NCBI GenBank assembly: GCA_022424905.1
Contig: JAKMGP010000029.1
Location: forward strand, 20,635-84,634
Origin: Akkermansiaceae bacterium
GTDB lineage: Bacteria; Verrucomicrobiota; Verrucomicrobiia; Verrucomicrobiales; Akkermansiaceae
Direction: 5' to 3'
DNA: 64,000 nucleotides
Positions 20,732 through 29,877 of the stretch are shown in pieces. A program made the position numbers and the translations under genes. The notes under the pieces are model-generated. The model saw only the letters and a list, made by a program, of their open reading frames with translations, made no database searches and was not told the origin of the DNA. The first letter of the stretch is position 1, and each line of letters starts with the position of its first letter.

Positions 20732-21547
20732 TCATCGAGGATCAAAGAGGTCCCCATAAAACGCAGGGTCTATCGCTTCGTCAATCGTCTGCCAGGGTGT
20801 CACCTCATTTTGAGAAGCGACACATATTTCAAGTTCCTCGCCGACGATTCGCTCGCGAACCACCTCAACGGCTTTCATCGGACAATTGCAGTCACTACTT
20901 AAATGCCCCAGTATCAACCGTTTCAAGCCGTTTGGAACAAGCTCAGCTATGAGATCCGCCGCTTGTTCATTCGACAAATGCCCATGCTGAGAAGAAATCC
21001 GCTGCTTCGTGCTAAATGGCCGCTTTTGGTCAGCCTCCAACATTTGCCACTCATAATTCGCTTCGAGAACTAAGCCCTGAACGCCCTTCAAGGCCTGGGT
21101 GACTTGACTATCAACATGCCCCAAATCGGTCGCTACTCCAACGCTATGTTCCCCTCTAGCAATTACATAGCCCACCGGCTCAACAGCGTCATGAGGCAAC
21201 GGAAAGGTTGTAAAATCAAAGCCCTTCCAGCTGAACTTCTGTCCACTTTCAAAGACAATCCACTCTACCGATTCTCTAAGCCCCTCCTTTACCACTCGAC
21301 TGGTCATAATAGAGGCTAAAATCGGCACCGGACACTTCCGAAGAAAAACATCCAACCCCCGAACATGGTCACCATGCTCATGAGTCAGCAAAATCCCGCT
21401 TATTTGTTCAGGAGCTACATGCAATCGTTCCAAGCGAAGATTAAGCTGCTTGGCGCTCAATCCAGCATCAACAAGGAGATATTCTCCATCGCACTCGACG
21501 ATAGTGGAATTTCCTCCACTGCCACTGCCTAAAACTGCAAATCGCAT
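20732..21547 (-). CDS. MBL-fold metallo-hydrolase (YycJ/WalJ-like)
   Basis: GSGSGGNSTIVE, LLTHEHGDHVRGLDVF. Confidence 0.85.
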   Translation of the reverse strand: MRFAVLGSGSGGNSTIVECDGEYLLVDAGLSAKQLNLRLERLHVAPEQISGILLTHEHGDHVRGLDVFLRKCPVPILASIMTSRVVKEGLRESVEWIVFESGQKFSWKGFDFTTFPLPHDAVEPVGYVIARGEHSVGVATDLGHVDSQVTQALKGVQGLVLEANYEWQMLEADQKRPFSTKQRISSQHGHLSNEQAADLIAELVPNGLKRLILGHLSSDCNCPMKAVEVVRERIVGEELEICVASQNEVTPWQTIDEAIDPAFYGDLFDPR

Positions 21548-21668
21548 CGAAGTGCAGCATGACTAGGAGAACTGGAATCTGCAATTCAAACGACTTATCT
21601 ACCGCTATAAATTTGCCTGAGAGAACCTCTTGCATATGTCTTTCGATTCTTTAGAGTTTCCCCGCAAG

Positions 21669-21750
21669 GCCGGGATGGTGGAATTGGTAGACACGCGTGA
21701 TTTAGGATCACGTGCCCTTGGGCGTGCAGGTTCGACCCCTGTTCCCGGTA
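21669..21750 (+). tRNA. tRNA-Leu (anticodon TAG)
   Basis: Acceptor GCCGGGA/TCCCGGT, anticodon stem CGTGA-TTTAGGA-TCACG, long variable arm TGCCCTTGGGCG, T-arm GCAGG-TTCGACC-CCTGT. Confidence 0.95.
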
Positions 21751-22005
21751 CTTTCAATTGATCAGTCATAAAAAACAAGGTCTGGTGTGAGCTCTCGGTC
21801 CTCAAAGGGCGTGCTTGCCTAATATCGCTTGAGGTAATTGCTAACCCATTGGAATGGTTACTTTGAAGCCTTTTAAAAGTGAGTTCATAGGATGATACCA
21901 CACCGTTTAGAATGACCCTCAATTTAGGGATCATTAAAGAACAACAAGCCCTACTTAAAGAAGAGAATCTTCGACAAAGTGGCTCCAAATCGATAACTAA
22001 GGGTA

Positions 22006-23004
22006 ATGAGAATACTTTCCATCTCGGCTCTCACATTTTCGCTCGCTTTAGCTCAGCAACAACCCTTCCCAACTGCAGGAACAGTGGAAAGATTAGATCC
22101 AGCACTCGATCAATTAATCGCCCCACACACCAGAATCGAAGTCATCGCTTCTGGTTTCACTTGGTCAGAGGGCCCTGTTTGGGATAAGAAAAATAATCGC
22201 CTCCTCTTTTCTGATGTTCCGGAAAACACAGTCTACCAATGGAATCTAAAAGATGGTGTCTCCGTCTTTTTAAAACCATCAGGATTCACAGGCCCAAGCA
22301 GATATAGCGGCGAACCTGGATCAAATGGACTGGCATACAATAATAACGGCCAGCTTTTGTTTTGTGAACACGGAGACCGCCGTGTTTCGATGATTACGGA
22401 AGGAAACAGTGGCAAAATCACACTCGCCGACAAATTTAAAGGGATGCGATTCAATTCGCCAAACGATCTTTGCGTTCACTCATCCGGCCTCATCTTTTTT
22501 ACAGATCCTCCTTATGGACTTCCTCTCAAAGAAAAAGACCCCACCCGTGAAATTGACGCCTTTGGGGTCTACCGCATTGCTCTAGACGGCTCCATCACAA
22601 TGGTCATTCCTGATCTCAAGCGTCCGAACGGAGTCACTCTCTCCAACGATGGTAAGATCCTCTACATTGCCCAATCACATGGCGAAGAGGCCTGGATAAT
22701 GTCCTACCCAGTCAACAAAAACGGAGACGTTGGTAAAGGAACTCTCCTCTACGACGCCACCGAACTCGCCAAGACTGACAAGGGATTACCCGACGGGCTT
22801 AAGACCGATACAAAGGGGAACATTTGGTGCACCGGTCCAGGTGGAGTCCTTGTCATAAACCCTAAAGGCAAGCTCCTTGGTCGCATCCTTACTGGGCACC
22901 GCACTGCAAATTGCGCTTGGGGCGAAGATGGGTCCACCCTTTATATGACAGCCGATTACTATATCATGCGGATTCAAACTCTCACAAAAGGCACCGGCTT
23001 TTGA
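22006..23004 (+). CDS. SMP-30/gluconolactonase family, exported
   Basis: FTWSEGPVWDKKNNRLLFSDVPENTVYQW, RFNSPNDLCVHSSGLIFFTDPPYG. Confidence 0.92.
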   Translation: MRILSISALTFSLALAQQQPFPTAGTVERLDPALDQLIAPHTRIEVIASGFTWSEGPVWDKKNNRLLFSDVPENTVYQWNLKDGVSVFLKPSGFTGPSRYSGEPGSNGLAYNNNGQLLFCEHGDRRVSMITEGNSGKITLADKFKGMRFNSPNDLCVHSSGLIFFTDPPYGLPLKEKDPTREIDAFGVYRIALDGSITMVIPDLKRPNGVTLSNDGKILYIAQSHGEEAWIMSYPVNKNGDVGKGTLLYDATELAKTDKGLPDGLKTDTKGNIWCTGPGGVLVINPKGKLLGRILTGHRTANCAWGEDGSTLYMTADYYIMRIQTLTKGTGF

Positions 23005-23009
23005 AAATC

Positions 23010-23687
23010 ATGGCCCAACGAAGTTCAAATATCATTAAAGCTCTCGAGCAGGAGATCATGAATGGCAAGCTTACTACAGGGGAGCGCCTTCCCTCTGAAG
23101 AAAAGCTTTGCGATCGATTCGGTGCCAGCCGCACCGTCATACGAGAAGCAATTCAGCAACTTAGAGGCCGTGGACTCCTGAGAACACTCAAGGGATCGGG
23201 CTCCTATATCGCTAACCCAAGCCTCGAAACCCTTGCAGGTGCGATTGAAACCTATTCCGTCCTCACAACCGACGACGCCTACCTGCAATTAATGGACCTC
23301 CGAATCCTCCTTGAAACTGAATGCGCCCGTCTCGCCTCTATTCATTCATCGGAAAGATTTATCGCGATTATGAAAAAAGCGATCGATAAGATGCAAGACT
23401 CATGTGGTGACCGAAAGCGCTTTAGCGAGGCTGATATCGCCTTCCATCTTGCCATCGCCGCTGGATCAAAACACAGCCTCTACGCCACTGTCCTGAGCGC
23501 GCTTGAAAAACGATCCATTGAATACGCCAACCTCAATCGAGGTGACAACGAGTGGTATCTAAATGTAATCAACACCCACCAAAAGATTTTCGATGCTATT
23601 GCTAAGGGAAAGGCCGAAGAAGCCGCGGCAGCCATGAAGCGCCACCTAATTCTTTCTCGCCGCCACTACGTGGATCTGGATCGGTAA
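23010..23687 (+). CDS. GntR/FadR family transcriptional regulator
   Basis: Winged HTH GERLPSEEKLCDRFGASRTVIREAIQQLRGRGLL plus FCD domain; start at ATG 23010. Confidence 0.92.
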   Translation: MAQRSSNIIKALEQEIMNGKLTTGERLPSEEKLCDRFGASRTVIREAIQQLRGRGLLRTLKGSGSYIANPSLETLAGAIETYSVLTTDDAYLQLMDLRILLETECARLASIHSSERFIAIMKKAIDKMQDSCGDRKRFSEADIAFHLAIAAGSKHSLYATVLSALEKRSIEYANLNRGDNEWYLNVINTHQKIFDAIAKGKAEEAAAAMKRHLILSRRHYVDLDR

Positions 23688-23893
23688 TGTTTTCCTTATG
23701 CAAAATACTCTCGCAATCCCGAATTCAAATTCTCAAAGCTAAGTCCGAATGCAACGTGATATTCTCAACATAATCACTCTTGCAGTCACTGCCCTCTTCA
23801 GCTCTTGCAGTGCCTTTACTTACAATCTTTTTTAGCGACATTTTGGAAATATCTAAAGCTCCTCTAAACTTTTGGGAGATTCCCGAAAGCGAG

Positions 23894-24505
23894 ATGAAAA
23901 GGCGCGCCCAAATCTTTAGCTCTCATTTGATTCAAAGGCGCAGTGTGCGAGATTTCTCGGAACGCCCCATCCCTAAAGGGGTCCTTGAGGCCTGCCTCGA
24001 AAGCGCTGTTACAGCTCCAAACGGGGCCAACCTCCAGCCATGGCATTTCTCGGTTATTCGAGATTCAAAAATCAAGAAGGCGATTCGCGAAGCTGCTGAA
24101 GAAGAGGAAAAGAAATTTTACAATTCCCGGGCGCCTAACGAATGGCTCGATTCACTGGCTCCAATTGGAACAAATGCCAAAAAGCCCTTTCTTGAAACTG
24201 CTCCTGCTCTCGTCGCGATCTTCCAAAAGTCTGAAATTACTTCCCCAGATGGAACAGTTTCTCGGACCTATTATTCTAAAGAGTCGGTGGGGATTTCGAC
24301 TGGCTTCCTAATTTCGTCCCTCCATCACGCTGGATTAGCAACTTTAACCCACACGCCAAGTCCAATGAAATTCCTCAATGAGATTCTTGCTCGTCCGCTA
24401 TCAGAAAAGCCATTTCTTTTACTTGTCGTAGGATTTCCTGCGCCAGACTGTCACGTTCCAAATATTCACCGACTCCCGACCGAAAAAATGGTCGAATTTC
24501 ACTGA
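23894..24505 (+). CDS. nitroreductase family protein
   Basis: LIQRRSVRDFSERPIPKGVLEACLESAVTAPNGANLQPWHFSVI; start likely ATG 23894 rather than TTG 23780. Confidence 0.88.
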   Translation: MKRRAQIFSSHLIQRRSVRDFSERPIPKGVLEACLESAVTAPNGANLQPWHFSVIRDSKIKKAIREAAEEEEKKFYNSRAPNEWLDSLAPIGTNAKKPFLETAPALVAIFQKSEITSPDGTVSRTYYSKESVGISTGFLISSLHHAGLATLTHTPSPMKFLNEILARPLSEKPFLLLVVGFPAPDCHVPNIHRLPTEKMVEFH

Positions 24506-24535
24506 CTCAAAAACTAAATAAGATTAATAAAAAGG

Positions 24536-24551
24536 TGGCACATGCCTTGCT
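24536..24551 (+). promoter_or_regulatory. sigma-54 (-24/-12) promoter for glnB
   Basis: TGGCACATGCCTTGCT, consensus match to TGGCAYRN4TTGCW, 34 bp upstream of the P-II start codon. Confidence 0.8.
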
Positions 24552-24569
24552 ACTCTCTTTTCAACGTAA

Positions 24570-24932
<363 letters not shown>

Positions 24933-24961
24933 CTTCAGATCTCCCCCTTCCAAAGAGCATA

Positions 24962-24996
24962 AGGCCGCCCTTTGCAAAGATGGGTGGCCTTTTTCT
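24962..24996 (+). terminator. intrinsic terminator after glnB
   Basis: AAGGCCGCCC...GGGTGGCCTT hairpin followed by TTTTT. Confidence 0.85.
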
Positions 24997-25127
24997 AGAT
25001 GTATTTCGTCAGAAGACGTCTCCAATTGAATTCACCCTTGGTTGTAAGTAAGGATTTCAAGGATCTGCGCGATCGCGACCGTCACCTAAGTCCACCTCAA
25101 TTGGGGGAGCAGATAGGTCGAGCTAGG

Positions 25128-25358
25128 CTAGCTCAAATCTTCCGCCGTAACACTCCGCTGCTCCCTAGTTCCAAGCTCCACCGCCTGGTCAACAACTCTA
25201 GAGGGATCGGAGTCAAATCGGTATCCATGGCAATTGGGACAAATTACCACCTCGGTAGTCACGATTGAATCACAACCCTCACAAACCTTATAGGCAACAG
25301 GATTGTTAGCGATCTCCCTCGCCTTTGCGAGACGATCTTGCTGAGCCGGTTCGGACAT
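25128..25358 (-). CDS. small zinc-ribbon protein
   Basis: CEGCDSIVTTEVVICPNCHGYRFD: two CxxC knuckles. Confidence 0.75.
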   Translation of the reverse strand: MSEPAQQDRLAKAREIANNPVAYKVCEGCDSIVTTEVVICPNCHGYRFDSDPSRVVDQAVELGTREQRSVTAEDLS

Positions 25359-25373
25359 GACCTAAAGAAAGGG

Positions 25374-25412
25374 TAAAAAAAGAGAGGCCACGAGGAAAAA
25401 TCCTCGTGGCCT
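25374..25412 (-). terminator. intrinsic terminator after rpsT
   Basis: AGGCCACGAGGA-AAAA-TCCTCGTGGCCT perfect 12-bp stem, T run on the minus strand. Confidence 0.85.
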
Positions 25413-25442
25413 ACGAAAATCTATCGAAACAAAAGCACAAGC

Positions 25443-25703
25443 CTAGGCAGGCTTAATTGCCTTGTTCGTACGGCTCTTAAGGTTCGCAGCCTTGTTTTTC
25501 TGGAAAATATTCCTCTTGGTCGCCTTATCTACAGCCTTAGTAAACTCCTGAAAAGTCTTTCGTGCTTCATCTGAGTTACCTTCACCAGCAGCGCTTACCG
25601 CCTTCTTCTGAAGGGTCTTAATGCGGCTCTTGGTGGCACGATTTCTTTCTGTTCGCTTTGCAATTTGACGAACTCTTTTTTCTGCAGACTTAGTATTGGC
25701 CAT
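25443..25703 (-). CDS. rpsT: 30S ribosomal protein S20
   Basis: MANTKSAEKRVRQIAKRTERNRATKSRIKT ... KNKAANLKSRTNKA. Confidence 0.96.
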   Translation of the reverse strand: MANTKSAEKRVRQIAKRTERNRATKSRIKTLQKKAVSAAGEGNSDEARKTFQEFTKAVDKATKRNIFQKNKAANLKSRTNKAIKPA

Positions 25704-25816
25704 AGGAAGATTCCCCTCGGGAGAAGCGGCAAAGTATGGATTTTGAACCAGGTGTCAAGGTTCAGTATACGGAAATTTCAATAGCACCGGCCCTTTTCTT
25801 ATGGGAGACTCAAACC

Positions 25817-26620
25817 ATGCAGATGATCTTCCTTGCGCTCCTTGGCTTTTGCGTCCTGGTTGCATCGGCCCAGGACAAACCCGAAATCCCCGATGATTTG
25901 CTCGATACTGAGCATTTCCGAAACGACAGCGCTCTTAACGAATTTACCGTCCCTTTGATCTCTAAGGTTTTCAATGAACTAGAGAAAGTTTCACCCCTTT
26001 CCTACGACCCTGACCATTATAAAAACTACGGGCGGACCCCCATCGACAGGTCCCGTATCGCGTTAAGGCTAGGAACTTTGATTGCGGATGGTTTTATCGC
26101 AGTTCAAACCGGCAATTCGGAGGATGTTCCTAAAATAGCCGCGCATATCTCCCGCTATTCCAAGGCGCTTGGTGCCGGCGACAAAATCAAGGTCCACGCC
26201 GCCGAACTACTTGAACACGCTAAAGCGAAGGACCTTCCTAAATTGAAACAGGCACTCGCCTCCACCCAGCGTGATGTCGAGCGTGAGCTTGCCGGGCTAC
26301 GAGATCCGGACCTCTCCCACCTGATCTCCCTTGGTGGTTGGTTGGAAGCCCTCGATTCAGCAGCAACCGCCGTTAATAAAAAATACACTCCCGAACGTGC
26401 TCTAACACTCTTTCGCGAAGACGTTGCAGACTACTACGCCGAATCTATTGGCTCTCTCCACCCGGACATTAGCCGGCGCCCACATTTAATCAAAATGAGA
26501 GAGCTTCTTCAGGGACTCCGTAACGCGATGGTTTTGGCAGAGAACTCCAAACCTTCGGCCGTTCAGGTCAAAGAGGTGACGATCGTTTCCTCACAACTTG
26601 TTGAAATAGCCCGACGTTAA
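25817..26620 (+). CDS. hypothetical exported protein
   Basis: Signal peptide MQMIFLALLGFCVLVASAQ; no recognised domain. Confidence 0.65.
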   Translation: MQMIFLALLGFCVLVASAQDKPEIPDDLLDTEHFRNDSALNEFTVPLISKVFNELEKVSPLSYDPDHYKNYGRTPIDRSRIALRLGTLIADGFIAVQTGNSEDVPKIAAHISRYSKALGAGDKIKVHAAELLEHAKAKDLPKLKQALASTQRDVERELAGLRDPDLSHLISLGGWLEALDSAATAVNKKYTPERALTLFREDVADYYAESIGSLHPDISRRPHLIKMRELLQGLRNAMVLAENSKPSAVQVKEVTIVSSQLVEIARR

Positions 26621-26631
26621 ACATCATCACT

Positions 26632-28170
26632 ATGACACTTCTCCTAGGCCTTGGAATTATTGGATCCCGCAGTGCCGACCAGCTTATCGCTGCCGGACAT
26701 CCCCTCAAAACTTGGAACCGAACCCAAAAGGATCGCCCAGAAACGACTCCAGAACTCGCGGAAGCAGCATCGCAGGCCGATGTCATCTTATGCTATCTTC
26801 GAGACGACCAAGCGGTCCGAGAGGTTTTCTCGCAAATCGAAGAGCACCTCAGCGAAGGTAAAACATTCATCAATCACGCCACCATCGATCCCGAGACCAC
26901 CTTGTGGCTAGAGCGCCAATGCAAAGCAGCGGGCGGAAATTTCTTAGATGCCCCATTCACTGGCTCGCGCGATGCCGCAGCTTGCGGGAACCTTGTTTAT
27001 TATGTCGCCGGAGATCGCGAACTACTTGAAGAGCATCGTTCATTACTCGAGGTCACTTCCCGCGAGATTATTTACCTTGGCCAACCACCTGCGGCAACTG
27101 TCGTTAAAATCACCACGAACCTTGCCACTGCGTCTGCTATCCAAGCTCTCACCGAGGCTCTAGAGATTTCACGACGGTATGGCGTTGACCCACGAGCGTG
27201 GCATGACGCGGCCAAGTTTAATGGGTGCTATGCTCCTGTAATGGGGATGAAAATACCAACCCTCCTCGAAAACGACTTCACCCCTCACTTCTCGACCGAA
27301 AACATGGCAAAGGATACCAACTACGCCATTCAGCTCGCCGACTCGGCAGGCATCACCGCTGATCTCAATCACCTTACTTGGGCCCGGCTTTTCGAAGCCG
27401 AAATGCGAGACGCTTCAGAAGATTTTTCCTCAACTGTTCGCCAGCACCAAACGACTGACCTAGAACTGGAAGAAGATGTTGAAATCTCCTGTAGCCGAAT
27501 CCGTGTGAAAGGTCCGGATGCCGAAAGATATCTCAATGGGCAAGTGACAAATGACGTCCGCCTCACTGAAGACGGTCGGATCATTGATGCCTGTATTTTA
27601 GATGCCAAAGGAAAGCTCCAATTCTATGTTCATATTCATTGCGAAGAAGAAGATTTTATTGTGCAAGGCCCCATCGACCTAGCGAAAGAAATTTACACCC
27701 GCCTTGATAAATACCTTATCGCCGATGACGTTGAACTCATTGATGAAAGCCAAGATGAAACTGCTTACTTGATTGTCACCAATGAAACTCGGCGCATCAT
27801 TGAGGGAGTCCCCCGTTGGCCAAACGAACTTTTCGCTGGCATTCTTCCTCCCGAAGCCGGAGTCGAAAAAAAGTCCATTTCATACACCAAGGGTTGCTAC
27901 ACCGGACAGGAAGTCATTTCACGTATGAAGCGCGCCGGGAAAACCAACCGTCATCTCGTAAAACTAGCACTTGATAAGCCGCTTATTCCAACAAAAGCAA
28001 AACTGCTAGTAGAGGGTCAAGAAGCCGGATTTATCACCTCAGTTGCATCACACATCAAGCAAGGGGAAGTTGCTCTCGGCTATCGCCATCGCAAGTACTC
28101 TGAGGCCGATGAATTTGATGTGGCTTCGCCTTGCTCAGGCACGATCATTGGCAAAGCTTATCTTCGGTAA
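26632..28170 (+). CDS. fusion: 3-hydroxyisobutyrate dehydrogenase-like (N) plus YgfZ/GcvT-like folate-binding protein (C)
   Basis: N: GLGIIGSRSADQLIAAGHPLKTWNRT, DAPFTGS, VVKITTN. C: KGCYTGQEVISRMKRAGKTNRHLVKL (YgfZ signature). Confidence 0.9.
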   Translation: MTLLLGLGIIGSRSADQLIAAGHPLKTWNRTQKDRPETTPELAEAASQADVILCYLRDDQAVREVFSQIEEHLSEGKTFINHATIDPETTLWLERQCKAAGGNFLDAPFTGSRDAAACGNLVYYVAGDRELLEEHRSLLEVTSREIIYLGQPPAATVVKITTNLATASAIQALTEALEISRRYGVDPRAWHDAAKFNGCYAPVMGMKIPTLLENDFTPHFSTENMAKDTNYAIQLADSAGITADLNHLTWARLFEAEMRDASEDFSSTVRQHQTTDLELEEDVEISCSRIRVKGPDAERYLNGQVTNDVRLTEDGRIIDACILDAKGKLQFYVHIHCEEEDFIVQGPIDLAKEIYTRLDKYLIADDVELIDESQDETAYLIVTNETRRIIEGVPRWPNELFAGILPPEAGVEKKSISYTKGCYTGQEVISRMKRAGKTNRHLVKLALDKPLIPTKAKLLVEGQEAGFITSVASHIKQGEVALGYRHRKYSEADEFDVASPCSGTIIGKAYLR

Positions 28171-28179
28171 GTCAGCTAC

Positions 28180-29877
28180 CTACATTCGAAACAAGCCACC
28201 CTTTTTCCCCCCAAGAATAACGGCTCCGATGATGGAAATCCCAAGAAACACCATCGCCCAAACACCCAGCGCAGACGCTAACTCGTAGCCATTCCCCAAC
28301 ATTCCCAGGAGCGAGTAAATTGCCTTCGTGATCGGGAAATGCTCGGACTGTTGAGCAAGAATCAGACTATCGCTCACCTCTAACATCGCGAAGGCAAAGG
28401 CAAGAATTCCACCTGCAATCAAATTAGCACCCAATAAGGGCAGCGAGACTCGTCGGAGAGTTCTTGCGGGAGTCGCTCCCAGCGACCGGGCAGCCTCTTC
28501 AAGAGCAAGATTACTTTGCTGTAATCCTGCGACTGCTGAACGAACCACATACGGGAGTCTCCTAACTGCGTAAGCCACCACTAGAAGCCAAGTTGGATTC
28601 TGGGCGGCACCCTGAACCAAAAAATAGAAATTCTCCCCTTTTTGCGAGAGCGCGAGGTAACCAAAGGCTAGGACAAGACCAGGAACTGCTAGCGGAAGCA
28701 TCACCAAAGCATCGAGAAAGGCTCGGCCGCGGATTGTGCTCCGAACGATTACCCAAGCTATCGCCACGCCCAAGATCAAATCTACCAGGGTCGCTGCCGA
28801 AGCATAAAAAAGACTATTTTGAATCGAAGGGACGACAAGCGGATGGCTAAGAGCCTCCCGATAGTGCTCAGTCGTCCAAAGCTCCGGCAAAACGGTGGAA
28901 TACCAATCGTGAGCCAAAGAAAGCACCACCACGCCGGCGTGGGGAAGAGAGGCGACAAAAAACACCAAAAAGAAGAACAACGTGCAAAGCCAAGCTCTTC
29001 CTCTTTCGGGGCGAACTTCTACATTCCTCCCCTTTGGCCTTGGAGCAGTCCCCAATTTTGAGCGGCCAAGCACGGCTTTAGAGACAATGAAAACAAGAGT
29101 CGAAACCACCAACATAATCGCCACAAGAGCATAAGGAAACGGATTTTCGCCGAGATCTTTAATACCATCATAAACTTGCACCGGCGCAACTCGGGTAAAA
29201 TCAAAAACCAAGGGCACACCAAGTTCAGTGAAGGACCAAATAAAAACAATCGCACCACCAGCAAAGATGCCAGGCGTAGTCAACGGAAGAGTGATCCGCA
29301 TCAGGCGCCGCCAAGGAGGACACCCAAGATTTTGAGCAGCTTGTTCCATGGCTGGGTCAATATTCGACAAGGATGCCGCGATATTCATGTAAAGAATCGG
29401 ATAAAGGTGGAGGGCATTCATAATGACAACTCCCCAGAACCGCCCATCGCCCAGCCAATCCATCGGCATAGTTGGATCCATAAGGCCAAGCTTTACCAAA
29501 AAGGCATTAAGGGCGCCTTGAATCCCGAGGATCTGCTTCACTCCTACCGCTCCCACAAAGGGAGGAAGAACGAGAGGAATCAGAACCAGGGCAGATAATG
29601 ATTTTTTAAATGGGAAGAGATAACGATGCCCAATCAGCGCGAGAGGAAATGCGATAAAAAGAGAAGCTAGCGTGCTCGAAATTCCCAAAGCAAACGCATT
29701 CCAAAGGCCTTCGGTGTATACTGGATTCTTAAAAACCTCTCCTACAAAAGAGAACGTAAAACCATCATCGGAAGAATAAAATGCCTCCTTTAAAACGATC
29801 ACCGCTGGGTAGAGGAAAAATACCGTGAAGAAAATCGTCACGCACGCAGTTAAACTATAAGCAACACCCTTATTCAC
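28180..29877 (-). CDS. ABC transporter permease, Fe3+/FbpB-type with two fused permease units
   Basis: Two EAA loops (EQAAQNLGCPPWRRLMRITLPLTTPGI and EEAARSLGATPARTLRRVSLPLLG). Confidence 0.88.
   Translation of the reverse strand: MNKGVAYSLTACVTIFFTVFFLYPAVIVLKEAFYSSDDGFTFSFVGEVFKNPVYTEGLWNAFALGISSTLASLFIAFPLALIGHRYLFPFKKSLSALVLIPLVLPPFVGAVGVKQILGIQGALNAFLVKLGLMDPTMPMDWLGDGRFWGVVIMNALHLYPILYMNIAASLSNIDPAMEQAAQNLGCPPWRRLMRITLPLTTPGIFAGGAIVFIWSFTELGVPLVFDFTRVAPVQVYDGIKDLGENPFPYALVAIMLVVSTLVFIVSKAVLGRSKLGTAPRPKGRNVEVRPERGRAWLCTLFFFLVFFVASLPHAGVVVLSLAHDWYSTVLPELWTTEHYREALSHPLVVPSIQNSLFYASAATLVDLILGVAIAWVIVRSTIRGRAFLDALVMLPLAVPGLVLAFGYLALSQKGENFYFLVQGAAQNPTWLLVVAYAVRRLPYVVRSAVAGLQQSNLALEEAARSLGATPARTLRRVSLPLLGANLIAGGILAFAFAMLEVSDSLILAQQSEHFPITKAIYSLLGMLGNGYELASALGVWAMVFLGISIIGAVILGGKKGGLFRM

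Noticed and set aside
21605-21988. Minus-strand 127-aa ORF
   Set aside because: Antisense across tRNA-Leu and an intergenic region; not a credible protein.
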